From Phytophthora colocasiae (taxonomy: Eukaryota > Oomycota > Peronosporomycetes > Peronosporales > Peronosporaceae): 64,000 nt of DNA. Location of the stretch: NCBI GenBank assembly GCA_018806915.1, contig JAGKQI010000086.1:310001-374000 (forward strand). The letters are read 5' to 3'. The notes below the pieces were generated by a model that saw only the letters and a list, made by a program, of their open reading frames with translations, was not told the origin of the DNA and did not search any database. Every line of letters starts with the position of its first letter. Position 1 is the stretch's first letter. Made by a program: the position numbers and the translations under genes. This document shows positions 1 through 10,640 of this stretch, in pieces.

Positions 1-2
1 GT

Positions 3-2339
3 GTCCTGAGTTTTGATGGTGCCGCCAAGACATCCACTCGCCTGGGAAGCTGCGGATGTGTGCTCTGGGAGCTCCCGGGTTGGAACATCCTGGAAGCCCA
101 AGGGTTCGCTCTGAAAGATGTCACTGTGAATGACTCAGAATACTGTGGTCTGATCAATGGATTGAAGTTGGCGTTGAAACGTGGTATCCGAGACTTGGTG
201 GTTGTCGGAGATTCCCGTATCGCTATCCAGCAGGCCCAAGGTCTGATCAATTGTAATCAGCCGAACCTGCAGCGGAAATTGGCCGAGTTTGAGTCTCTGA
301 AGATCCAGTTCGAGTCTCTGAAGCTAGTGCACGTGAAGCGTGAGTTCAATCAAGCAGCGGACTATTTGACGTCCAAGACTCTTGTCCTTGGCGAGTCCTG
401 GCAGGTCTAAGACCCTGACGAACTGACTCACCTGAAACTGGTGTCCAAGATCCCAGAGAAACTGATGAAGCCTCCCGAAGTGATGTCTTCTGAAGTTCCG
501 GACGATGTTCACCAGACCTCTGGTGAACACGATTGTACACCGGAGATCGATGACCCAGGGCCAGAGTCTGCGCCCCTGCCTCATGCTGCCAAGGTGCTTG
601 TTGCCATCACTCATGCACGCAATCAGGAAGAAGTAAACCTACCAGACGATGTAGAAGCTCGTGAACCCATGGGCCCATTGGAGTTTCAGGAAGAACGCTG
701 GCGGCGGATCAAAGTTCACCAGACTCAAGATGTTCATCTGGCAGAACTCATCAAGTTCCTTAAGGGTGATGTGGGAGATCTACCACGACCCCGAGTGAGG
801 AAGCTGGCCAGGATTGCCGATGATTTCATCTTAGATTCCAGAGACGTTTTATACCGCCTCAGCCGTGCTACCAGGGAACGTCCAAGAGACATGGTTGATG
901 AACTCAGACTTGTGGTCCCTAGAGACTTGCATGCTGATATCCTGCACTATGCTCATGGGGATTACCAGGGCGCTCACCAGGGAATCAAACGTACGTTTGA
1001 GAAGCTAAGCTCCGAGTTCTACTGGATTGGTATGTATGCTGATGTAGAAAGGTTCGTCAAGGAGTGTATGGACTGTGCAAGCGGCAAGGGGCGTCCCCCG
1101 AATCCTGGACCGTCGCCCGGCAACATCGAGCCCAGTCGACCTTTTGAAGTGGTGTCCATGGATTTCGTGACGCACATGCCAAAGTCCGCCAGAGGCAACA
1201 CGTTCCTGTTGTTGTTTCAAGACATGTTCTCAGGATATGTGATGTGCAAGCCTATGAGTATTACTACGGCTCAAGATGTCGCTGAGGCCTACGAGGAACG
1301 TGTCTTCCGGAACTTCGGAGCTAGTTCCCTGATACGCCATGATCAAGACCCTCGGTTCATGAGTGAAGTGTTCAGGTGTTTCCGGGATCTCCTGGGAAGC
1401 AGACAACGAGCGACTCTGGCGTACCGTCCCCAGGCGAACGGCCAACAAGAACGGTCTGTTCAGACGGTCGTGCGTGCCATCAAGGCCTACATCGCCGAAG
1501 CTGATCAGAGTGACTGGGACGACCACGCCGAACGACTGATGTACGCATTGAACACTTCCTTTGATGCGACCCGTCTGGAAACACCATTTTTTCTGGTGCA
1601 CGGATGGGATGCTCATGGGACTGTGTCCGCGATGCTTGGTCCAAAGCCTTCTGGTGTACAAGAGCGCACTGCTTATGAGTGGCGTCGGAAGATGCAACGA
1701 GGTTACAGCTACGCTCAAGCCTGTGCTGAAGAACTTCAGAAGAAGGCCAAGCGGGAGCGTTCTGAAGAACAGACCCGAAAGTGGAAGGAGTTGTCGGAAC
1801 GTCTGAAGTCCGGATTTGCCGTCGGTGATGCCGTGTGGCTATACATCCCCAAGGTACAAACGGGGTTGAGTCGGAAACTCGCACACATGTGGCATGGTCC
1901 TTTCCGGATTGAAGAGATGTTGGATGATTTTCGTGTGAAACTGAAGGTCGAGGACACCGGGTATCGGGTGAACCCTTGGGTTCATATAAGTCGCCTGAAG
2001 CCGAGAGCCTTGTTTCCTAGAAGACCGACTGTGGAACTCAATGTCCCTGAGGATGATGACTTTGATGCAGCACTATTACCAGAAGACAGTTGGAAGCCCG
2101 ACACCGAGAATGATGAATACGAAGTGGAAAAGATACTAGACACTCGGTGGAGTAAGCGTACCAGGACCTCCAAGAGACTTCGCGAATATTTGGTCAAGTG
2201 GAAAGGGTACGACGAGACAGAGTGGCTACCCTTGTCAAAGCTGAACTGTGGCGCTTTGCTATATGAGTTCAATCAGAGCGCACGAGCGCGAGCTCGTTTC
2301 CAGGCAATGCAAGCTGGAGACGATCACCCCAGAGTTTAA
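3..2339 (+). pseudogene. e1 pol 3' end: RNase H-like plus integrase
   Basis: This is the last part of a gypsy polyprotein. Bases 3-410 encode an archaeal-type RNase H: SFDGAAKT with the first Asp, NDSEYCGL with Glu, and VGDSRIAI with Asp. The integrase follows with a zinc finger (His/His/Cys/Cys near 931-1080) and a D,D35E core: MDFV, RHDQDP and the Glu of NGQQER. A chromodomain-like tail (LVKWKGYDETEWLPL) closes the frame near 2190-2240. A single in-frame TAA at 408-410 separates RNase H from integrase; the reading frame is otherwise open from base 3. The 5' end is cut by the window. It would reverse transcribe and integrate the element if intact. Confidence 0.85.
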
Positions 2340-2798
2340 ACTCTAAAACCTATTCTAAAAACTCTGGTGAACAGTGATGTTCACCAGACGATGTATTTCA
2401 GAGATGAGGTGTCTGAGAGACATGTCTTTCGGAAATGTGATTTCGGGGATACGTGACTCCCAGAGATGGTGATTGTTATGTGAATTTGTATGGAGATGAT
2501 TTTGTGGTTGTGTGTGTATGATGGAATTTTACGAGTGGATTATGATGATGCTATGAGAAGAAGATTACTGAACGACATATGAGGATGTTGAAGGAGAAGG
2601 TTGCTGGGGATCTATATTCGGAATTGTTGCTACGTTACGATATGCAGACGACTAAGTTGTTCTGGAAGAAGAAGTGTAGTTCCCCGGAAATGTCGTGAAG
2701 AGTACATCAGACTTCTGGTGTACTTACTTCAGAGAGACAGGATTTTCGGCGCGTTCAGCGGGCGTCAGAGCTTGTTTCCGGAAATCGGATGGCACGAA
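2340..2798. other. Spacer between e1 pol and antisense gene
   Basis: These 459 bases separate the end of integrase from the end of the convergent minus-strand gene. No convincing coding frame is seen. The matching spacer in e3 is 429 bases (23065-23493), so the convergent arrangement is kept at similar distance in both elements. It would have to hold the 3' ends of both transcripts. Confidence 0.5.
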
Positions 2799-5700
2799 TT
2801 ACATCCAGTCCTTGTCGGAAGACGATGTGGCCCACTGCGTGCGCGCCGGTTCCGCCGCGTCGATAGCTTCAAGCTGCTTGCGCAAGCTCAGGCACTTGGG
2901 ACCTCCGATGTCACGTGCATGCGGGTCCTGCCAGATCCATGGGCAATATTTGTCTGGAATCTTCCAGATGCCGGGTCCGAACATGAGCGTCTCCGGGAAA
3001 TCCTTGTGCTTCAGAATCTTGGACACTGCCCCTCGATATTGGCGTAGTAGAGACGCACGTCGAAGCCCACGTTCCTTGTGCTGTTCACCGGACAGCAGGT
3101 CATCATCGGGATCCATTATCACCCAGTGAGTGCATTCCCACAGCGCTTGAGCGTGCTTGCGCATGAGAGACGCGAGTTCTTCAATGTCCGCCTGAACCAA
3201 GGGACAGAGGTCTTCACGCCGGTGAAAGTACAGCTCGGTCCTGCGGTTCTGGTACATGACGTCCCAGGGAGCTGGTACCTCGTCTAACAGAGCTTGGTAC
3301 TTCTTGGTGTTCCAGCGTTTCTTCAGGCGTGCCAGACTGTGTCTGTGGGGCTCGAAGTCTGGGAACCCGGGAGTCTGTCCGATGGCCGTCTTGGTGTCAC
3401 TGGTCGGCTGGACCGGGAGCCATAATATAGCCACGACGAACAATGAGTGTCCGGGGCCTCGATCGTGAGCAACTCCTTTGGTGTCAGCAACTTGTACGAC
3501 TTGGACACCAGACTTGACTTCCGGAGTTTACCAGAAGGTCGCTTGCCCGAAGAACTCTTAGTCGACTTGGAGTCTTGAGACTTCTTGTCCTTGGAGCTCG
3601 ACTTGGGCGAACCACCGGACTTCTTGCTCTTGGGACTTGACGTGGAGGTGCCACCGGACTTCTGACTGCCTGACTTGGATCGGGATGCCTCGTGTACACT
3701 ACCCCGCTTGGATTTCTTGGTGGGGATTATCGGACCCGAGTCATCAGAATCGCTGGACTCGTAGTCTCGTGGACGCTTGTTACCGGCATGCGAATGACCA
3801 TCAGACTCATCGTCGTCAGGGTCATCACTGTTGCTGCTCGACTTTCGTCGTCAGACTCACTGTCGCTGGATGCAGATTCTTGTTCACCAGACTCCTTGAA
3901 GTCCGGGTCCTTCTGAGGGTCATCCTCTGTGGACTCAGGCTCACTGATGGGATATGGGACGTGAGCATCCAGTGCCTCCCAGACCGGTGGCTCCACATCG
4001 TTCTTCTGAAGACGGCGCAGTTCCTCCTCAGCCATCTTGTAGTATGTCTCTGGGACGTATGAGGTTCACGGGGTCTGATTCAACTTACGCCAGTACATCA
4101 TGCTCACAAGCATTTGTACCAAGGGGCGCCCCGTGAACAGGCTGTGGGCAGGCTTGTCCGTGCGAAGCCACTTCATTGCAGTCTCGTAAGCAATGCCAGC
4201 GAGCAGAGCCGAGCGCAGGTCTTGACGAACTTCTTCCCAGACGACTCCAGGTGGTAACGTGGTGTGAACTGCGTCCTTGGACACCGGAGACTTGGCGTTC
4301 GCCGGACGCACCGAATCGATGCCAGGCGTGTAGGTTTTGGGGCGATCCTAAGGGACACGAACCCGATGTTTCCCAGAAGGTCTGTTAGGCTTGAGCGGCG
4401 GAGAACCGGAAGATTTAGTCGACCTGGTGGGCGACCCAGACTTGTTCACCGGGCGAGTGCCTGACTTCTCGGGGCCACCCGCATGTTCACCGGAGACCTT
4501 CACACCACTGCCAGCACCCGTCAGATCCAGCACTTTGGCTGATTTCTTGGCCTCCGCAGCTTGATCGAAGCGAATTCTCGCCAGACGCTTGGAAAAGTCA
4601 GGAATTTCCGCCTTACGCTGATCCATTGCCGTCAAATTGATGATGGTGTCCCAGTCTTTAGGCGGCGCCTTGCCCTCTTGGAAGTTCACCAGAAGCTCCC
4701 GAAGACGCACCCAACTGCCGTTCAACTCCCCGTGTTCAAACAAGTACTCCAGGAAACTCCAGGAGTCTGTGGCTGTGGTCGTGGGGCGTGCCTTCAGCAG
4801 TCGGGCCTCCGCTTGAGAGTCCTCCAGGCGTTCTTCCAGGGCCGACTTCTCAGCTTCCAGGGCATCGATCTGGTCCTGATAGTGCGACGCGAGGTTCTTG
4901 GACTCCGCGTTCACACGATCTTCGGTCTCACCAGCAGTACGCCGGGCGTCCAGCACTTCATGACGCCAATACTGGCAATTGAAGACCCACTGACGCTTGA
5001 GATCTTCAGACTCGTTCTGGATAGCGGCCGTGTCCACCAGAGATGTGTTGCCCTAGGACTCAACTTGAAGTCGAAGCCGACGGTGAGCGCCGGCCATCTG
5101 CTTCAGATAGCCGGATGTCTTGTACACCCGCTCAGCGAGACGCTGATGAGGGAGGTGCAGGAGGATTGCCGCCAATTCCCGGAGGACGTCAACAGATCCC
5201 ATGTGCGCCTCAAGACTCATGCGGTTACGACTGTCCACATGAGGAACGAGCATCTGACCTTCAGTGAAGTCAGGAATCACGCGTTCAAGCTCTGAGATGT
5301 CGGCCGGCGTAAATCCCTCGAGGCCCACCAGATCGCCCGGCCCCCCGTATATGTTCGCTATGTGGTTGCCCACACGAAAGTCTTCAGCGAGCGCCGGAAC
5401 GCCAACCAAGAATGGCTGTCCTTCAGGCGTTGGCTCGGGGTCCACCCAGTTAGAAGGGACGTCAGACTTCTCTTCGTCCAACGGTTGCTGTCCAGGGCCG
5501 AATAGATCGTCCACCTCGGTGGTAGAGAGGATGTGTGGCCCTCTGGGGAACGAAACTGCGACGCCAGAAGGAGGATTCGCAGAAGCAGAAGCCACAGACG
5601 TGTCCGGCATGTTCACGTGCTCATCGCCGTCAGCAGCATCAACGCCCTGCTTCGGAGCGGCGGACCCGCTCGACTGTGAGGCTGGGGCGCTTGAGCTGCC

Positions 5701-6009
5701 ACCAGGTGATGCGGGAATACCGTCACCACCACCTCGCGATGCTACGGATGCCGAAGCAGGCCCAGTGCCCGAGGCGTTGCCACTAGTAGGAGCCATGGGG
5801 GAACTCATGGCTGCAAGATCTTCTTCAGAGGTGTGTGTCAGGAAGGAAATCGGGATGTGGCCGTTTGTGGGATACGACAGTTGGCTATTTCTGAGTCTGA
5901 TGGAATCAGACTGAGCGACAGGACACAAGAGACTCTGAAATCCTGGAAGTTTTGAGAGCGTCACAGCTACACTATGTTCACGGGACCTCTGACGTACTGG
6001 CCTGGCCAT
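2799..6009 (-). pseudogene. e1 antisense gene, coiled-coil protein (broken)
   Basis: This gene runs opposite to pol, from an ATG at 6009 just inside the purine tract toward integrase. From 6009 to about 3840 it is one continuous frame broken only by TAG (5051-5053), TAG (4348-4350) and TGA (4066-4068). Around 3840 and 3470 it shifts frame. Product order: Ser/Gly/Pro-rich head, a conserved stretch (FTPADISELERVIPDF), coiled coil (DQIDALEAEKSALEERLED), an Asp/Ser then Lys/Ser-rich linker, a hydrophobic segment (FVVAILWLPV) and a Trp-rich tail (ALWECTHW, WKIPDKYCPWIW). The e3 antisense gene has the same order. No zinc knuckle or capsid signature is seen. Function is unknown. Confidence 0.6.
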
Positions 6010-6052
6010 GATGCTCAGTTTGGAGAAAGTTCCGCACTGACGAATTATGACC

Positions 6053-6064
6053 AGGAGGGGTGGT
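6053..6064 (+). other. Polypurine tract of e1
   Basis: AGGAGGGGTGGT lies directly before the LTR start TGACACG. It is the expected plus-strand priming site of a + oriented gypsy element, and it fixes the LTR boundary at 6065. Confidence 0.6.
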
Positions 6065-7862
6065 TGACACGTTGCTAATTACGATTTTTCGAGTGGATAT
6101 GGACGTTACGCTGTGATGTGATTGGATATATACTGGATTGTGGGAGAAGGGAGATGTGGGACGAGGTTATGTCCCGTGCGACAATGGTGGATCTGTGGAA
6201 GAAAACTGCTATATATATTAACCTTCACCTGTACTGCAAAGGGGCCCAAGAGATCAGAAGTGTTCCTCGGAAAAGTGCACAAACTCCGAGAGACAACAAC
6301 ACTCAGTCTGATCACCGGACTTTCCCCGACGATGAGTGCCTAAAGGTTGGCAGAAAGTCTCTCAGAAGAATGTATCTCTGAGAGACCTCATCCCGTTGCC
6401 GTCCTGTGTGACGATGATGGTTCAAGGAATATAATTATACCCACAAGATACCAAGTATCGCGCACCGGACGTAGCGCACCCCGCGCATATCCCAATTGGA
6501 CTTCGTGCGTTGTAGCATACGTGCTCCGCACCCTGAAAACACTCATGTATTTCTGATATCACGCATGGAAACTCTGATATCACACCATGACGTCTGACGT
6601 ACATGAGTCCGACGTACATGAAGTCCGACGTACATGAGTCCGACGTACATGAGTCTGACGAACATGATTCTTCTGATGTGTCCGGCTTATACAAGCAATA
6701 TTCCAGACATTGCCAGTTTCCGATGAACAGACTCCGACGTACAAGACTCCGATGATCAGACCCAAGTGTCACGACTCTGGTATTACGACTCTGATGTACA
6801 TGATTCCGGAGTACATGGTTCCGATGAACATGTCTCCGACGCACATGATTCCAGACCCTGATGAACAGGATACCAGACTCTGACACTCTGAAGCCCACCC
6901 CCATACTGAAACCAAGTGTACCCAACACGACCTCACGCAATCAAGTGAAACGCAACCTGCTCATCCCTGTAATGACATCATTAAGTGTCGACTCAACAAG
7001 ATCTGCAGCATCGACTACCATAGTGAGCCCAAGTGAAAGTTCCTGAGTTATACTGAGACCAAGTGTATATGAGAATATGGATAGAAGACAGAGAGATACG
7101 AGATAGATAACCAGAGTTCAATTTGATCGGTACCCCCCCAATTTAAATTTGCGTTACAACCCGAAGGTCGATTCGTCGGTTCTTCGGAAGTGTAAGGCCA
7201 CGACAAAGCTTTGAGTCGTGTGATCTCTCACCTATCAAGCCCCTTTAGGTGGGGATCAGCGTAACGTAGAGACCTGAGAGGAACCACCTATTCCATTTCC
7301 TAGTTGGGTCGTTTGTCTTGTCTCTAGCGGTAGCCCATTTCATATTGTACGTTTGGACAGGTTTTGGGAGCTAGACAGTCGCTCTCAAGACGCTCGGTAG
7401 ACTGTTATATAACTGATAGTGTATTGGTTTATTTTCCCTCTATATACTAGAGGGTGGTGCGCGAAAGTTACGGGAATACCAGACAGACCAGGTGTCTGGT
7501 GAACATTTCCCTAGTTGATCTGGAGAACTAGCCCACTGCTCAAGGGCCAGGAAAGAATAAGAGCAGCTACATATTTGTATATCGGAACTCTATATTGCGG
7601 TTATCTCGGAAGTCTAGTGACAGGACTTCCCATTGTATTAATCTCTCTTTTGCTTTCAGAAATCTCTGGTGTACACAAGTGTTCACCGGAAAACGTTCGA
7701 CTCTCAAGCGCTCCTATAAGGACCAGAAGGACATCCGACGGTCTACGCAAGGAACCCTCACTCTCAGCAACACTCACGACCCCGGCGAGGGTCTCATTAC
7801 CAAGATAACGAACCTACGAGGGCAGCACAAGGTAACACACGCCCACCTTGCTGTGCGACTCT
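6065..7862 (+). repeat. 3' LTR of e1
   Basis: The LTR starts TGACACG after the purine tract. Its first ~368 bases recur, reversed, at 13922-14745, where a solo LTR has landed in them. It holds a minisatellite at 6592-6870 and several short unsupported ORFs, but no gene. The right end is approximate. Confidence 0.6.
6592..6870. repeat. 15-bp minisatellite in e1 LTR
   Basis: About five good copies of a unit like GTACATGAGTCCGAC run from 6592 to 6670. Degenerate copies based on TCYGAYGWACATGA continue to about 6870. Confidence 0.7.
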
Positions 7863-7943
7863 GGTATCACTACCGGTAGTCACACTTCCAGGTTCACTGT
7901 ACGCCCCTGCACCGCGGTAAAAGTTGCACCGACTTCGCGACAA

Positions 7944-8624
7944 GAAACTGATGAAGCCTCCCGAAGTGATGTCCTCTGAAGTTCCGGACGATGTTCACCA
8001 GACCTCTGGTGAACACGATTGTACACCGGAGATCGATGACCCAGGGCCAGAGTCTGCACCCCTGCCTCATGCTGCCAAGGTGCTTGCTGCCATCACTCGT
8101 GCACGCAATCAGGAAGAAGTAAACCTACCAGACGATGTAGAAGCTCGTGAACCCATGAGCCCATTGGAGTTTCAGGAAGAACGCTGGCGGCGGATCAAAG
8201 TTCACCAGACTCAAGATGTTCATCTGGCAGAACTCATCAAGTTCCTTAAGGGTGACGTGGGAGATTTACCACGACCCCGAGTAAGGAAGCTTGCCAGGAT
8301 TGCCGATGATTTCATCTTAGATTCCAGAGACGTTTTATACCGCCTCAGCCGTGCTACCAGGGAACGTCCAAGAGACATGGTTGATGAACTCAGACTTGTG
8401 GTCCCTAGAGACTTGTGCTACACTATGCTCATGGGGATTACCAGGGCGCTCACCAGGGAATCAAACGTACGTTCGAGAAGCTGAGCTCCGAATTCTAGTG
8501 GAGGTATGTACGCTGATGTAGAAAGGTTCGTCAAGGAGTGTATGGACTGTGCTAGCGGCAAGGGGCGTCCCCCGAATCCTGGACCGTCGCCCGGCAACAT
8601 CGAGCCCAGTCGACCTTTTGAAGT
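7944..8624 (+). pseudogene. e2 integrase fragment
   Basis: Bases from about 7944 are nearly identical to e1 bases ~459-1150 (start of the integrase frame through the zinc finger). Relative to e1 it has a small deletion near 8415 that breaks the frame just before the zinc finger. It ends abruptly at about 8624, where AT-rich sequence begins. gag, protease and reverse transcriptase are missing. The piece is joined directly to the e1 LTR, so it may be a deleted tandem partner of e1. Confidence 0.75.
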
Positions 8625-8846
8625 CGCGTTGAATATAAAGTCTTGTATGCAAAATACGCTATGTGAAGAGTTGACATCGTCATTACTAAACTCAATATAA
8701 ATACGTCTTTTAATGTCAATGTTGTTCTGCCATCGATGTCAATTTATGTTGTCAACTGCATTGCTAACAATAAAACGTAAAAAAAAACTTTGATAGCCAG
8801 TACATTGCCGTACTTCCGGAGATTGTTGCACTGCGTGACTCCAACG

Positions 8847-9224
8847 CTATTGAGGAACAACAGTGTAGAAATGTGCTACTTCAGCCACCTCAGGTTCCGC
8901 CGCTTGAAAATCACGGTAAAGGTTGCACAACAACTCATCTGGTAGCGGGTCATTCGCGCGTTGATTTAATTTTTTCGCGTGCTCGAAATCATCGCAAAGA
9001 AAACTCACCACGTAAGTCTTCCCTTCAAGTCCACAATCGCTCCAACACGAATTTGCCATTCTCTCCACGAACTCCCATTCCACTTGAGAAATGTGCGAAC
9101 TGTCAACGATCACCACGTCGACTGTTGGTGAGGTGCTCGTGACAGTAACAGGAGCGCGCGGGCCAATGACCGCGGGGCTGTTCGCTGCGCCACCGACCGC
9201 ATGGGCATGCAGTAATGGGGACAC
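8847..9224 (-). CDS. Hypothetical protein fragment
   Basis: An open minus-strand frame of about 125 codons without a good ATG at its start (it opens at a GTG after an upstream stop). It is probably an exon or a gene remnant. The central part (TVDVVIVDSSHISQVEWEFV) reads like a folded globular protein, with acidic and aromatic residues toward the end. I do not recognise the family. The e2 breakpoint lies ~220 bases away, which suggests it was damaged by insertions. Confidence 0.35.
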   Translation of the reverse strand: MSPLLHAHAVGGAANSPAVIGPRAPVTVTSTSPTVDVVIVDSSHISQVEWEFVERMANSCWSDCGLEGKTYVVSFLCDDFEHAKKLNQRANDPLPDELLCNLYRDFQAAEPEVAEVAHFYTVVPQ

Positions 9225-9696
9225 CCGGCTTAAGCGGCCAGCGCCAGTGGATTATGGAGCGATGAATTTGCAGTGGATTGCCGCGCGATGGGGGCGCAGC
9301 TGAATGGAGGCAGCCATCTCGTCGATGCAGAGGAAGATCTTTTTGCTAGACGAGCGTGGCAATGCAGTGTACCCATCAACCGAAGCGGGACGACCGGTCG
9401 TACTTGCTCGAGTTGGACATCGTGGAGGAATGTAGAGCGCAGTCGGAGATAGACCTATAGCGACGGAGCAGCAGAGAAAACATATAAAAAGCGAAACACA
9501 ACGACCTGCTTATTTATCCTTTAACTTTGAGATGACACGAACGTTGAGCATTAATCAACATGTATCTCTACTATCCTAGGTAAGTATATTGCACGAGATC
9601 AGTTCACTATACTCGAGTCGGTAAACGCCAACCATAGCACGTGCGTAGTACATCGTACGTCTCCACATATTCTTCCGTGACCTATTGTCTTAAATC
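9225..9696. other. Gap, no supported gene
   Basis: These bases lie between two minus-strand fragments. There is no convincing frame, RNA gene or repeat. They may hold introns or the promoter of the 8847-9224 fragment. Confidence 0.3.
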
Positions 9697-10038
9697 TCAC
9701 GTGACCTCAACTGTCGCAGAGTGCATCAGGTAGCTGTACTCCGGCAACGGAATGGGATGCCAAGGCGTACCCGCCGCAGGTGCTCGTCGACTGCACCAGT
9801 TTGCCAATTTACCGAAAAGCGATGGAGTCTCCACTTGTCTGTGCTCAAAGTGAAATTGCCCTTGCTGAGTGACAGCAACGCCTACCACAACTCCAGCCAA
9901 TAATCCAGCCACAAACTGCATCGGCCCGAAGAAATATCCGTCTTTATAATTCCATAGTGAATAGTGAAGTGTAGGCAACGTCAATTGCTCAACGTAGCGC
10001 TTGTGACGATTCATAGAAGCGTTGAAGTTGTTCACCAC
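9697..10038 (-). CDS. Hypothetical membrane protein exon
   Basis: An open frame of about 113 codons on the minus strand. One hydrophobic stretch (FVAGLLAGVVVGVAV) can span a membrane, with a Tyr/Trp-rich segment before it and a basic, Pro-rich tail after it. The frame opens without a good ATG, and an acceptor-like CCAATTCTAG lies just upstream near 10054, so this is probably a 3' exon. Family not recognised. Confidence 0.35.
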   Translation of the reverse strand: MVNNFNASMNRHKRYVEQLTLPTLHYSLWNYKDGYFFGPMQFVAGLLAGVVVGVAVTQQGQFHFEHRQVETPSLFGKLANWCSRRAPAAGTPWHPIPLPEYSYLMHSATVEVT

Positions 10039-10357
10039 ATCTTTAGTCTTCCAGACTAGAATTGGAAGCCACAGAAGAGGTTACAGACGTAGAATCATCC
10101 AAGCCATTGGACTCCACTGCGATCTAGTGACAAAAATCTGTATAAGTATAATTTTAAATGATAAAAGACAACTTGACTTCAAAACTAGTACAGTAGGATA
10201 AACGGTATTTCTGAGAATTGGCCGACATGCTTTCGACGTTTGAGAGACTTTGAGAGACCTCCGAGAATTATCTATAAGGACAGAACATGACTACGTCTGA
10301 AAGAATTGGGGATGCCACTTTCATTTTTTCCTGCATTGGTCCAACTACAACCGAGGT
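10039..10357. other. AT-rich gap
   Basis: AT-rich sequence between a minus-strand fragment and a plus-strand P-loop gene. It could carry divergent promoters. No coding frame or repeat is supported. Confidence 0.3.
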
Positions 10358-10640
10358 ATGAATTGGAGCTGGCGCGTGGAGGACGTGGCATTGTCCATCG
10401 TTCACGACTTTATTGACAACAAAACATGGTCCTACGGGTCGTGTGTTGTCGTGCTACGTGGGTTGCCTGGAAGCGGGAAGACAAAGTTCGCCGAGATGCT
10501 TCGACGTGCGTTTGTAAATGCATTCGCAGAGGACATCGTGAGCAATGCACGGACCGTGCGTATATTTACCCCTCAGCAAGATAAATGGGGTGCATGGTGG
10601 TGTGATAGGAACATACACGGCATATTTAGAGCTGAGCTTC
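10358..10640 (+). pseudogene. P-loop kinase-like protein, 5' fragment
   Basis: From an ATG at 10358 the frame encodes a classic Walker A (VVVLRGLPGSGKTKF, residues ~31-45), as in N4BP2-like and other small P-loop kinases. The frame stays open to 10771. Beyond about 10640, however, it runs antisense to the fibronectin-type gene, so those residues are probably not native. I read it as the truncated front of a nucleotide-binding protein joined to unrelated sequence. Confidence 0.45.

Larger units (their letters stand above)
1..7862 (+). mobile_element. Ty3/gypsy element e1, 3' part
   Basis: The element enters from the left window edge. In order it shows an RNase H-like domain, integrase with a chromodomain-like tail, a non-coding spacer, a long minus-strand gene (2799-6009), a purine tract (6053-6064) and an LTR beginning TGACACG at 6065. 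The right LTR end is not certain; about 7862 is chosen because a primer-binding-like TGGTATCACTACCGG starts there. No target duplication can be checked because the 5' half is outside the window. Part of the LTR recurs in reverse at 13922-14745, which supports the left LTR boundary. Confidence 0.75.

Noticed and set aside
1230..1884. Minus-strand frames inside e1 integrase
   Set aside because: Shadows of a clear integrase frame with no motif of their own.
2799..6009. The minus-strand e1 gene as gag of a separate opposite-strand element
   Set aside because: It has no zinc knuckle or gag core, lies between integrase and purine tract plus LTR of a + element, and has a counterpart at the same place in e3.
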